64,000 nt of DNA from an uncultured Oscillospiraceae bacterium (GCA_900541565.1 UQKB01000008.1:1-64000); one strand, 5' to 3'; shown: positions 1 through 6,557, numbered from the stretch's first letter. Notes: generated by a model from the letters alone, not told the origin. Numbers and translations are program-made.

Positions 1-242
1 TTGAGTTCCTGCAGAATTTCGTTAATCATTTCAATACTCGGCTCAAGCTCTTTTGACACGGTGTCTTCTCCCAATACTTCTATTTTATTTGCATCACATT
101 CAGTTCGCAGAAAATCCCAAAATGCATCCCAATTTTCTCCATAGCAGTCAGGGAAATCAAAGGTTTTTTTGATTCTCTGGTGGATTTCACCTAAGGACTT
201 GCATCCGGTTAAATCCAGTGTAACTGTTTTTTTCTCTTCCAT
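1..242 (-). CDS. barstar-family immunity protein, partial
   Basis: Barstar-type inhibitor, cut by the left window edge (about 80 residues visible, no stop codon). Seen: a small acidic protein with the barstar core YGENWDAFWDF, in which D39 and D43 occupy the positions of barstar Asp35 and Asp39 that plug the barnase active site. The start at 242 is preceded by AGGAGG with normal spacing. It lies 11 bp downstream of a barnase-domain gene on the same strand, so the two are almost certainly one toxin/immunity operon. It differs clearly in sequence from the barstars at 2664 and 5871, so each barnase here has its own inhibitor. It should act in the cytoplasm by binding the cognate RNase. Family assignment is firm; the C-terminus cannot be assessed. 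Confidence 0.88.
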   Translation of the reverse strand, partial: MEEKKTVTLDLTGCKSLGEIHQRIKKTFDFPDCYGENWDAFWDFLRTECDANKIEVLGEDTVSKELEPSIEMINEILQEL

Positions 243-253
243 CTTTTTCCTCC

Positions 254-850
254 TTATAATACTTCCAGAAAGGTTTCGTAGTGGTCATAGGTGACAAACA
301 GTAAGCCGTCGTTGGACCATAGCAGGCGGTGGCCGTTTCGTTTGCCGCTGTAATAGTTGATATCCGCCTCAAACCAGACCCGTCCAGGGATTTGCGGCAA
401 GTGTTGATTATCATTTCTATAAATTCCACTTGTCATCATTGTCCCCGGCGCAAATTTTGCTGGGGATTTTCCCCATCTCCAACCTAATGCGACCAGTTCA
501 TCTTCGGGAATATAATACTCCGGCAAAACCGCGTAATATTTCATCCAGTAATCGGCGCCGTTTTGCCCGTCCTTTGTTCCATGCCCGGCTTTCACCGCTT
601 CCATCGGTTTTATCTCGCACCGGCAATTGGGGTGCAGCGGTGGTTCCCTATCTGGTTTTTCATCCATTTGGTAAATTTGGCCGTGACGAGCGCGGCACGC
701 CAAACAGGTTTTCAGGTCGAGCATGGTAATCCAGTTTTTATAACGCAGGCTTTCCTGTGTGGGCGGGTCGTAGGAATCCAACCGCCCTTTTGCCAAATGG
801 CAAAATGTATCCTTTGGTATGACATACCCCCGCATCTTTTTTACATACAT
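254..850 (-). CDS. MuF-type zinc motif / barnase RNase fusion toxin (module 1)
   Basis: 198 residues in two parts. Residues ~36-80 carry the end of the Phage_Mu_F / SPP1 gp7 head-protein domain: C49-x2-C52, H56-G57, then PPLHPNCRC (H73, C76, C78). Residues ~88-198 align along their full length with barnase (guanyl-preferring RNase, cleaves RNA by transesterification) and keep the catalytic set: E161 (EADINY), R171, R175 and H190 (YDHYETF). The start at 850 has GAGGAG upstream. Barstar follows 11 bp downstream. No secretion signal is visible, so it is made in the cytoplasm with its inhibitor. Barnase joined to MuF is known among temperate-phage MuF polymorphic toxins, but no phage genes are present here and the MuF part is only its C-terminal third. 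Upstream there is only a half LexA site (GTTC near 953), unlike modules 2 and 3. Confidence 0.9.
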   Translation of the reverse strand: MYVKKMRGYVIPKDTFCHLAKGRLDSYDPPTQESLRYKNWITMLDLKTCLACRARHGQIYQMDEKPDREPPLHPNCRCEIKPMEAVKAGHGTKDGQNGADYWMKYYAVLPEYYIPEDELVALGWRWGKSPAKFAPGTMMTSGIYRNDNQHLPQIPGRVWFEADINYYSGKRNGHRLLWSNDGLLFVTYDHYETFLEVL

Positions 851-1134
851 TTTAACACTCCTCTATTTTATGGTAAAGACAAAAGTCTTTTCACAAATAG
901 AGATATACCGGAAAAAGTTGACCTGTTTTGTGCAACAAAGCGCAAATGTTCACAAAAAGTTTACATTTAAGGGCTCTAATCACGCATGTTGCGTTTAAAG
1001 GGGTAAGGCAAAAAGCAGTTTTATCCAGTGCAGGAAAGTGCTTGATTTTTATAATAAACAAACACCGATTACCCCAAATAAAGTAACCGGTGTTTCTGGA
1101 AAAGTCTTTTTCGTTGCCGACACAGGCGTGTACC

Positions 1135-1306
1135 CGCAAAAGGTTGGTAGCGACAGCGAGCCGTCGTGAGGGCGTTTTGGGCCGAACAGGTGAGCCGAGC
1201 GTGACTTTTTTGCGAAAGAGAAGGAGCAAGGAAGCGGGCGGATGGCTTATTTTCTGTCGCAGACAAAAAAATAAGTCGGAGCAAAGCGAACTTTGCTCCG
1301 ACGTGG
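1135..1306 (-). repeat. 172-bp repeat A, copy 1 (tRNA-operon terminator region)
   Basis: Near-identical to 6388-6557, which lies immediately downstream of tRNA-Tyr. It includes the GGAGCAAAG-CGAA-CTTTGCTCC terminator hairpin with its T-run on the minus strand, and ends with the tgg that in the other copy encodes the tRNA CCA end. The two copies bracket the toxin modules between about 1.3 and 6.4 kb. This looks like a duplicated tRNA downstream region rather than a gene. Confidence 0.8.
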
Positions 1307-1312
1307 CAAAAG

Positions 1313-1363
1313 GCTATAAAAAAGATATTTTTTTAATTTCAGATGGGAGATTTGAACTCTCGT
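1313..1363 (-). repeat. T-arm-like repeat, copy a
   Basis: Minus-strand reading contains GAGAGTTCAAATCTCCC, which has the form of a tRNA T-stem-loop, followed by an A-rich stretch and a T-run. A close relative is at 6333-6384; weaker relatives lie inside the 56-bp repeats at 2554, 3958 and 5761. Possibly a remnant of a tRNA 3' end left by integrations; not a complete tRNA. Confidence 0.5.
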
Positions 1364-1501
1364 ATAAAATAGCATGATCTGAATTTTCTAAAAAATAATT
1401 ATTATATAGTTTTAAATAAATTATACATTATATTTGGATTTCCCGGTGAATTTTTCGGGTATTGATATATCGTTTTTTAGTCCAATCACAATATAAAGGA
1501 T

Positions 1502-2257
1502 TTATTCCACTTTTTGTATGTTTTTTCTCGCCCTTATTAGCAGAAAATCCGGCTTGTGATAATATTTTTTATAGGATGGATATTTTTCCATTATGTCTGT
1601 ACCGGGTAAAGGCTCAAGCATTTTCTCAATAATGAAACCAGCGTCAGAAAGAGAATTAACAATTGACGAAAAAGAACGATGATATTTTACTACTTCGTCC
1701 ACAATCCAGGTCGTTTTTCGCATACCCGGAATGCTGTAATCGGTCAGATTATAGTGTAGTATATTTCCTTCCGAATCCCTTGACCATCGTGGTTCCTTTA
1801 GTAGAGCCGTTGTGAAAGGATGCTCCTGAGAAAAGATAAATATCCCCTTGTCATCCAGCAATCTATAAACATCTATAAGCAATTTATCCAAGTTTTCTAT
1901 ATAATGTATAGCAAGCGAACTGACTATCACATCGAATATATCATCAAGAGGCGAGAGGTCGCTCATACTCATTTTTATAAAGGATACATTTTTTAATGTA
2001 TTTTGGTTTTTTGCAACGCCCAACATTTTTTCTGAAATATCTATTCCGATCACTTTTGATGCGCCTAATTTAGAAAATTCTCTGCAGTTCTCACCGTAAC
2101 CACAGCCTAAATCAAGGACCTTTTTGCCGAATAAGTCAGGACAAAGTGAGAATAGAGCTGGTTTTTCAACAATATCATTTGCCGCAGAAGGATTATTTCT
2201 TAGCTTTCGGTATCCCTCAAAAAACGTTTCATCATCATAAATATTTTGGTCACACAT
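1502..2257 (-). CDS. class I SAM-dependent methyltransferase
   Basis: 251-residue Rossmann-fold methyltransferase. Motif I is VLDLGCGYGENC (residues ~47-58), followed by the acidic end of strand 2 (IGIDIS), and a post-motif region VIVSSLAIHYIENLDKLL typical of ubiE/COQ5-like Methyltransf_11 members. There are no membrane segments. The substrate cannot be read from sequence; small molecules are the usual targets of this subfamily. It stands alone inside the accessory island, between module 1 and module 2, with AT-rich codon use like its neighbours, so it is probably cargo. The start at 2257 has GGAG-like sequence upstream (AAGGAGAACAAT). Confidence 0.85.
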   Translation of the reverse strand: MCDQNIYDDETFFEGYRKLRNNPSAANDIVEKPALFSLCPDLFGKKVLDLGCGYGENCREFSKLGASKVIGIDISEKMLGVAKNQNTLKNVSFIKMSMSDLSPLDDIFDVIVSSLAIHYIENLDKLLIDVYRLLDDKGIFIFSQEHPFTTALLKEPRWSRDSEGNILHYNLTDYSIPGMRKTTWIVDEVVKYHRSFSSIVNSLSDAGFIIEKMLEPLPGTDIMEKYPSYKKYYHKPDFLLIRARKNIQKVE

Positions 2258-2663
2258 TATTGTTCTCCTTAATAAATTGTTGCCACTATATCACACATAA
2301 CGAAAAAGTCGATCACTTTTCCAGCAACAAGATCATTCTGCTAGAAATAATGGCTATAATTTATTTCCCTCATAATCATACATCTCCTGCCCAAGATAAG
2401 CATACGTCAATTATATTGACAATTGATAAAAAGTCAATAGCTCCCTTGAATACTTGAATATAAGAAGGATCATTTTATTTTAAGCATATCATATAAAATA
2501 AAAAACACAAAAGCACAACACGAGAGTTCAACTCTACAATGTTGTGCTTTTCTTGTCAGGGTTGAGCAAAAAAGATGTTTTTGTCGATTTTTATGGTAGT
2601 TTTGAACCCACGAAAACAGATATTAATCAAAACTTCATTCGCTGAATTTAAAATTCATTTTGA
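2258..2663. other. noncoding spacer between methyltransferase and barstar
   Basis: Contains the methyltransferase upstream region, the terminator hairpin at 2509-2551 and the first 56-bp repeat (2554-2609). I see no gene; an open frame at 2146-2457 on the plus strand is a shadow with no ribosome binding site. Confidence 0.6.
2509..2551 (-). terminator. terminator of barnase-barstar module 2
   Basis: A 12-bp stem (AAAAGCACAACA / TGTTGTGCTTTT) with a 19-nt loop, followed on the minus strand by a T-rich run. It lies about 110 bp beyond the barstar stop. The loop itself contains GAGAGTTCAACTCTAC, again T-arm-like. Confidence 0.7.
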
Positions 2664-3017
2664 TTACATATCAACAGAAAGCGTAAATTCATTGTATTCT
2701 TGAGCAGCCTCCTTGAACACCTCGATTATTTTGTAAACCTCGTCGGACAGCTCTGTTGAAGTTTCCTTTTTGGGCTTGTAAATTATCTTTATATTTGCCG
2801 GCACATACATAATTCCGGTTAATGCATCCCAAAGCGCATCCAAATTATTTCCATACCACTGTGGTAGCTCTAATTTTTCCTGTATTATCCTATGAATTTC
2901 GCCCAAATACTCACAGTCGGAAAAATCGAGTAATCTCTCAATAACCTTTTTATCTTTAATTTGCATAATTATCCCTCCTATTGAATTTGTACAAAAGTCA
3001 TATAGTGATCATATGTT
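2554..3017. repeat. 464-bp duplication, copy 1
   Basis: Collinear with 5761-6224 (constant offset of 3207 bp). By eye only three mismatches are seen: two in the first 40 bp and one in the barstar Shine-Dalgarno. It covers the 56-bp repeat, all of barstar and the last 40 bp of the barnase gene. The near identity means a recent duplication. Confidence 0.92.
2664..2966 (-). CDS. barstar-family immunity protein (module 2)
   Basis: 100 residues, the usual barstar length. The core LPQWYGNNLDALWDALTG matches barstar; D43 and D47 sit at the barstar Asp35/Asp39 positions that contact the barnase active site. It should neutralise the RNase encoded immediately upstream (11-bp gap, same strand). The start at 2966 has GGAGGG seven bases upstream. 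Transcription presumably comes from the LexA-boxed promoter ahead of the toxin gene, so inhibitor and toxin would rise together under DNA damage. An identical protein is encoded at 5871-6173. Confidence 0.93.
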   Translation of the reverse strand: MQIKDKKVIERLLDFSDCEYLGEIHRIIQEKLELPQWYGNNLDALWDALTGIMYVPANIKIIYKPKKETSTELSDEVYKIIEVFKEAAQEYNEFTLSVDM

Positions 3018-3565
3018 GCGAAAATTAAACCGTCATTAGAATATATCAATCTGTGATGATTTCTGTATCCAAAATCATAATTAATGTCTGCTTCATACCA
3101 AATTCGCCCTTCTTTATGGGGTAAATGTCCATTTCTATTTTTGTAAACATCCCCACCAATTATCATTCCGGGCGCAACATCATTAAGGTTGCCCAAAAAA
3201 TTAATCCATCCCAAATTTTTAGCATGTTGCTTGGTTATATAATTTGAAGGCAAAACACCTGTTACTTTTACAACATAATCAGCTCCGCTAAATCCATCCT
3301 GTGTTGCAAATCCTGCAAAAACTGCACTAATATTTTTTATTTCACATCTGCAATTTATATGCAAAGGTGGCATCTCGTAGATTATTTCATCTTGCAGATA
3401 TACTTTACCATGATTTAAACGACATTGCAAACAAGTTTTTAAATCCAAAATTGCAATCCAATTTTTATAGTCATTACTTTCGTGGACGCGAGGCTGAAAA
3501 GTTTCAAGTAAATCTTTTTGAACATTAGAATCATTAATGTATGTTTTTCTTATGATTCGTTTCAT
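2978..3565 (-). CDS. MuF-type zinc motif / barnase RNase fusion toxin (module 2)
   Basis: Paralogue of the toxin at 254-850. I start it at the ATG at 3565 (195 residues), which has AAAGGAG upstream and gives an N-terminus like that of module 1; an upstream TTG at 3610 is possible and would add 15 residues. Numbering from the longer form: MuF motif C60-x2-C63, H67, then PPLHINCRC (H84, C87, C89); barnase domain ~98-210 with E173, R183, R187 and H202 all present, so the RNase should be active. The fold and length match barnase throughout (IGGDVYKNRNGHLP, GRIWYEADINY). There is no signal peptide. The promoter at 3664-3692 carries a LexA box, so expression is expected on DNA damage. A deleted second copy of this gene is at 6185-6224. 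Confidence 0.92.
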   Translation of the reverse strand: MKRIIRKTYINDSNVQKDLLETFQPRVHESNDYKNWIAILDLKTCLQCRLNHGKVYLQDEIIYEMPPLHINCRCEIKNISAVFAGFATQDGFSGADYVVKVTGVLPSNYITKQHAKNLGWINFLGNLNDVAPGMIIGGDVYKNRNGHLPHKEGRIWYEADINYDFGYRNHHRLIYSNDGLIFATYDHYMTFVQIQ

Positions 3566-3663
3566 ATAAACAAAAAACTCCTTTTCTTTATTTGGCATTT
3601 TTGTTATCAAAATTAGTCTAAAATTATAAAAACAATCGTGGCATAATTTTATTCTATATTTAT

Positions 3664-3692
3664 ATTATAGAACATATGTTCGTATTCGTCAA
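3664..3692 (-). promoter_or_regulatory. SOS promoter of barnase module 2 with LexA box
   Basis: Minus strand: -35 TTGACG (3687-3692), 17-bp spacer, -10 TATAAT (3664-3669). The spacer contains CGAACATATGTTC (core GAAC-N4-GTTC at 3670-3681), a perfect fit to the Gram-positive LexA/DinR consensus CGAACRNRYGTTYC core. Bound LexA would block RNA polymerase directly. Confidence 0.85.
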
Positions 3693-3712
3693 GCTTTATT
3701 TCGTATAAATGA

Positions 3713-3750
3713 AAGAAACGACAACATTCTTCCGAACATTGTCGTTTCTT
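3713..3750. repeat. inverted repeat, copy 1 of a hairpin pair
   Basis: 12-bp arms AAGAAACGACAA / TTGTCGTTTCTT around a 14-nt loop. A close copy is at 6284-6315. It lies upstream of the module 2 promoter and moves with that module; it may be a terminator or the border of a cassette. Confidence 0.6.
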
Positions 3751-3928
3751 GGAGTATGGTGGGAGAAGGTGAGTTCATCAGTGAGCAAAGTTCATTTCGC
3801 TTGCCGCTGCGTGTGCAGTCTTTTCCGTGGTGTAAATCCACGGGCTAAAAATGTGCCGCAGGCACATTTTATTAACGCCCTTTCGAATCCACCTTACGAA
3901 CCTTTCGTTTTGTAAAAAAAGCAAAATT

Positions 3929-4012
3929 AAAAGAGCAAGCGTACGCTTACTCTTTTATGTCAGGGTTGTGCATAAAAGATGTTTTTGCCGATTTTTATGG
4001 TAGTTTTGAACC
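3929..4012. repeat. hairpin plus 56-bp repeat R, middle copy
   Basis: A hairpin (AAAAGAGCAAGCGT / ACGCTTACTCTTTT, 3929-3956) is followed at once by a 55-56-bp sequence starting TGTCAGGGTTG and ending in GTTTTGAACC. The same repeat follows a hairpin at 2554-2609 and at 5761-5816. Three hairpin-plus-repeat units at module boundaries suggest cassette borders. Confidence 0.65.
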
Positions 4013-4261
4013 AACAAATGTAGGAGTTTTGCAAATCTTTATCTCGATTATTTTAGATTTTGTTTGGATTTTACTGTATTTATAGATGAAATCAGTACTC
4101 TACGGATTGTACCGCAATTGCTTAAAAAACTTTTGTACTGCTTATCCTAAATATGGCTGGTTTCAAATAACAATTTAAGATAATATTTATATCGTTGTTT
4201 TTGGTATTATATCGCCTAATAGGCTAATAAGTATTATATTCAAGAAATCCCCTAAAATCTC

Positions 4262-4311
4262 TTGACAAGCCGATAAAAACCATATAAAATAATATTATAG
4301 AACAAACGTTC
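4262..4311 (+). promoter_or_regulatory. SOS promoter of DUF4417 toxin module with LexA box
   Basis: -35 TTGACA (4262-4267), 17-bp spacer, -10 TAAAAT (4285-4290; TATTAT at 4293-4298 is an alternative). Right over the expected start site is AGAACAAACGTTCT, with GAAC-AAAC-GTTC at 4300-4311, matching the LexA/DinR box core. The first toxin codon is 26 bp further on. Confidence 0.82.
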
Positions 4312-4336
4312 TATAGCAATAGGAAAGGATGGTTTT

Positions 4337-5331
4337 TTGACTGGTTTTGAATACAGAAATGACCCTATGTTTTTACGAAATCATTTCAATGGTGACGGCA
4401 CTTTTGAAATGCCAAAAATCAAAAAAGAAGTAATAGACCTTGAAAAAATTGAGCTTGTAGGTTATGATAAATTAAGTAATAGTACGAACAATCAGATAGT
4501 TCATTTTTTCCTTGATGATTACAAATTTGAGGTAATGTGGAATGACCCGTTACCTCGTATTGAAAGACTAAAATCCCACAAAGCGGTGCTAACTCCCAAT
4601 TTTAGTATTTATTCTGAAATGCCGATACCTATGAAGATTTACAACACTTTTCGTAGCAGGTGGTGCGGAGCATTTCTTCAGCTAAACGGCGTTAAGGTTA
4701 TTCCTACTTTAGCTTGGGGCGGACCTGAAACCTTTTGGTTTTGTTTTGATGGTATCGAAAAGAAAAGCGTTGTAGCAGTTTCTACTCTTGGTGTAGAAAT
4801 GAAAAGGATTTGTTTATGCAAGGCTACAATGAAATGCTCAGGCGGATTAAACCTGAAAAAATAATATGTTATGGTAAGCCTTTTGATGAAATGAAAGGCA
4901 ATATTATCGAAGTTGATTATGCAAAAGCTAACAATTTAGATAAGTCCAATGGTTTTAGCACCAGGCATATAAAAAAGATAGTAGGATATGTTTTGCCTTT
5001 AAGCGAAAAAGGCATGGGAAGTGCAGGCGGACACAGAAATGTTCTACCGAAAAACGATTCTCAAATTAAGCACATATTCAGAGAAAAATCCGGGCATATA
5101 CCTGATACACCGACTAATAGGAAGCTTTTAGAAGAGGTTGCGAACAAGAAAGAAAATTATATCGGCACAGACAAATACGGTAACGAGTGGTATTTTCAGA
5201 TGCAATCTGACGGCAGTCAGGTCTGGGTAACAACCAGAGACGGAACAATCCAAAACGGGGGAGTTAACAACCCGCCAAAAACATGGAACCCCGATACAGG
5301 GTATAGCAGATCTAAAGGAGTGATAATATGA
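4337..5331 (+). pseudogene. DUF4417 / nuclease-like C-terminal toxin, frameshifted (module 3)
   Basis: Two overlapping frames (4337-4864 and 4810-5331) form one gene of about 331 residues if one A is added to the AAAA run at 4802-4805 (...GVEM-K-KDLFMQGYNEML). Known family: DUF4417 (NHFNGDGTFE, FFLDDYKFEVMWND, YNTFRSRWCGA, then RRIKPEKIICYG) covers about residues 1-200. The C-terminal ~110 residues (GSAGGHRNVLPKNDSQIKHIF, GNEWYFQMQSDGSQVW, GTIQNGGVN) look like the tRNase/RNase C-terminal domains of polymorphic and CdiA toxins; I infer a nuclease of the barnase/EndoU-like type. TTG start at 4337 after AAAGGAT. The stop overlaps the next gene by 4 bp. Either the toxin is inactivated, the run is phase-variable, or the frame is recovered by slippage; a sequencing error is also possible. 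Confidence 0.75.
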
Positions 5332-5660
5332 CAGAAGCATATGCAAATAAGGCATACATAGCTTTATTCAATTTGCTGGACTCAAAATTTGATAAATCTA
5401 AAGATCGGGAAATCGGCAGATTATTGAGCGATATGAACCCAAATTTGTTTTTTGATGATACTTCAGCGGATTCCGCTTGCTTTGAAGATTTTTTTAATTG
5501 TTGCGCTTCCTATACGAATGATAAAACACTTAATGCGTATAATGCGTCTATTGATTTTCTTAAACTTTATTGTGAAGAGTTTGGATTTGAAATCAAGAAC
5601 ACAATTAAAGATATTTCGTTGGAAGAGTACAGCAATTGTTTTCATAATTGTGTTTTATAA
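5328..5660 (+). CDS. CdiI-like ribonuclease-toxin immunity protein
   Basis: 110 residues, acidic, with no signal peptide or membrane segment. Overlaps the toxin frame by ATGA, so translation is coupled, the usual arrangement for a toxin and its inhibitor. The stretch LLSDMNPNLFFDDTSADSACFEDF resembles the SDMNPF...SADPAxYEDF signature I know from ribonuclease-toxin immunity proteins of the CdiI type. That resemblance and the position support immunity function; the structure and target surface cannot be deduced. It remains intact although the toxin is frameshifted, as expected if incoming toxin of the same type must still be neutralised. Confidence 0.72.
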   Translation: MTEAYANKAYIALFNLLDSKFDKSKDREIGRLLSDMNPNLFFDDTSADSACFEDFFNCCASYTNDKTLNAYNASIDFLKLYCEEFGFEIKNTIKDISLEEYSNCFHNCVL

Positions 5661-5720
5661 AGGAATTATAACAACGATGTTTGCTAAATAACGGAAGTAA
5701 AAACAGAATAGTGAATGAGT

Positions 5721-5759
5721 AAAACCGACAAATTCCGCAAGGAATTTGTCGGTTTTTTT
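5721..5759 (+). terminator. terminator of module 3
   Basis: Stem AAAACCGACAAATTCC / GGAATTTGTCGGTTTT with GCAA-like loop and seven T. It ends directly at the third 56-bp repeat. Confidence 0.88.
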
Positions 5760-5870
5760 CTGTCAGGGTTGAGCATAAAAGATGTTTTTGCCGATTTTTA
5801 TGGTAGTTTTGAACCCACGAAAACAGATATTAATCAAAACTTCATTCGCTGAATTTAAAATTCATTTTGA

Positions 5871-6173
5871 TTACATATCAACAGAAAGCGTAAATTCATT
5901 GTATTCTTGAGCAGCCTCCTTGAACACCTCGATTATTTTGTAAACCTCGTCGGACAGCTCTGTTGAAGTTTCCTTTTTGGGCTTGTAAATTATCTTTATA
6001 TTTGCCGGCACATACATAATTCCGGTTAATGCATCCCAAAGCGCATCCAAATTATTTCCATACCACTGTGGTAGCTCTAATTTTTCCTGTATTATCCTAT
6101 GAATTTCGCCCAAATACTCACAGTCGGAAAAATCGAGTAATCTCTCAATAACCTTTTTATCTTTAATTTGCAT
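5871..6173 (-). CDS. orphan barstar-family immunity protein
   Basis: Encodes exactly the same 100-residue barstar as 2664-2966, with D43 and D47 intact, but has no toxin gene upstream: only the last 13 codons of barnase remain. Its Shine-Dalgarno is changed from GGAGGG to GTAGGG, which should lower translation. The former -35 (TTGACG) is kept and the LexA box is reduced to GAAC-ATAT-GATC, so basal expression without SOS control is plausible. It would act as a stand-alone antidote against the module 2 toxin or relatives. Confidence 0.9.
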   Translation of the reverse strand: MQIKDKKVIERLLDFSDCEYLGEIHRIIQEKLELPQWYGNNLDALWDALTGIMYVPANIKIIYKPKKETSTELSDEVYKIIEVFKEAAQEYNEFTLSVDM

Positions 6174-6184
6174 AATTATCCCTA

Positions 6185-6224
6185 CTATTGAATTTGTACA
6201 AAAGTCATATAGTGATCATATGTT
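6185..6224 (-). pseudogene. remnant of barnase toxin (C-terminal 13 codons)
   Basis: Matches codons for the end of the module 2 toxin (through YDHYMTFVQIQ and stop). The rest of the gene was lost by a deletion corresponding to 3018-3680, between two CATATGTT sequences. Confidence 0.85.
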
Positions 6225-6387
6225 CTCAACCGTCAAACTTTATTTCTAACTAAGGGAAAAACTTATTTTTCTCAAAATAGAAAAAACGACAACATTCTTT
6301 CGAACATTGTCGTTTCTTGTGATCTGTGAGAGCCATATGAAAAAGATATTTTTACAATTTTTACGGTGAGATATGAACTCTCGAATT
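6225..6387. other. noncoding: hairpin copy 2 and T-arm-like repeat copy e
   Basis: Left part aligns with 3681-3756 (including the hairpin at 6284-6315, copy of 3713-3750). At 6333-6384 is the T-arm-like repeat (minus strand GAGAGTTCATATCTCACC). No gene. Confidence 0.6.
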
Positions 6388-6557
6388 CGCAAAAAGTTGG
6401 TAACGACAGCGAGCCGTCGTGAGGGCGTTTACAACCGAACAGGTGAGCCGAGCGTGACTTTTTGCGAAAGAGGAGGAGCAAGAAAGTGGGCGGATGGCTT
6501 ATTTTCTGTCGCAGACAAAAAATAAGCCGGAGCAAAGCGAACTTTGCTCCGACGTGG
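6388..6557 (-). repeat. 172-bp repeat A, copy 2, abutting tRNA-Tyr
   Basis: Near-identical to 1135-1306. In this copy it runs from the T-arm-like repeat up to the CCA end of tRNA-Tyr, so it is the original downstream region of the tRNA operon. Confidence 0.8.
6515..6550 (-). terminator. terminator of the tRNA-Thr/tRNA-Tyr operon
   Basis: Perfect 9-bp stem GGAGCAAAG / CTTTGCTCC with a TTCG loop on the minus strand, followed by TTATTTTTTG. Five bases past the tRNA CCA end. Confidence 0.85.

Larger units (their letters stand above)
851..1501. other. noncoding spacer with repeats, no gene
   Basis: 650 bp without a believable gene. Open frames here overlap each other, lack ribosome binding sites and run through repeats. 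It holds the promoter region of the module 1 toxin, an imperfect hairpin near 1070-1096 (CACCG...CGGTG), the 172-bp repeat also found next to tRNA-Tyr (1135-1306), and a T-arm-like repeat (1313-1363). From about 1380 to 1500 it is plain AT-rich sequence. Confidence 0.7.
3566..4261. other. noncoding spacer with hairpins and repeat, no gene
   Basis: Between module 2 and module 3, which are divergent. It contains the module 2 promoter, three or more hairpins (3713-3750; 3822-3845 around CCGTGG...CCACGG; 3851-3873 around AAAATGTGCC...GGCACATTTT), the hairpin at 3929-3956 and the third copy of the 56-bp repeat (3958-4012). The open frame at 3709-3915 runs straight through these hairpins and is rejected as a gene. 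Confidence 0.6.
5761..6224. repeat. 464-bp duplication, copy 2
   Basis: Second copy of 2554-3017. The left end is the 56-bp repeat. The right end, CATATGTT (6217-6224), is the point where the toxin gene is missing: sequence to the right corresponds to the region upstream of the module 2 promoter (3681 onward). Confidence 0.92.

Noticed and set aside
930..965. LexA box for the module 1 toxin
   Set aside because: Only one half-site (GTTC with a GCGC partner) is present, so SOS control of module 1 is not supported.
891..1377. Three overlapping open frames around 0.9-1.4 kb on both strands
   Set aside because: They run through the 172-bp repeat and a terminator hairpin, have no ribosome sites and no protein-like composition.
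3709..3915. 68-codon frame on the plus strand
   Set aside because: It begins inside an inverted repeat and passes through two further hairpins; no ribosome site.
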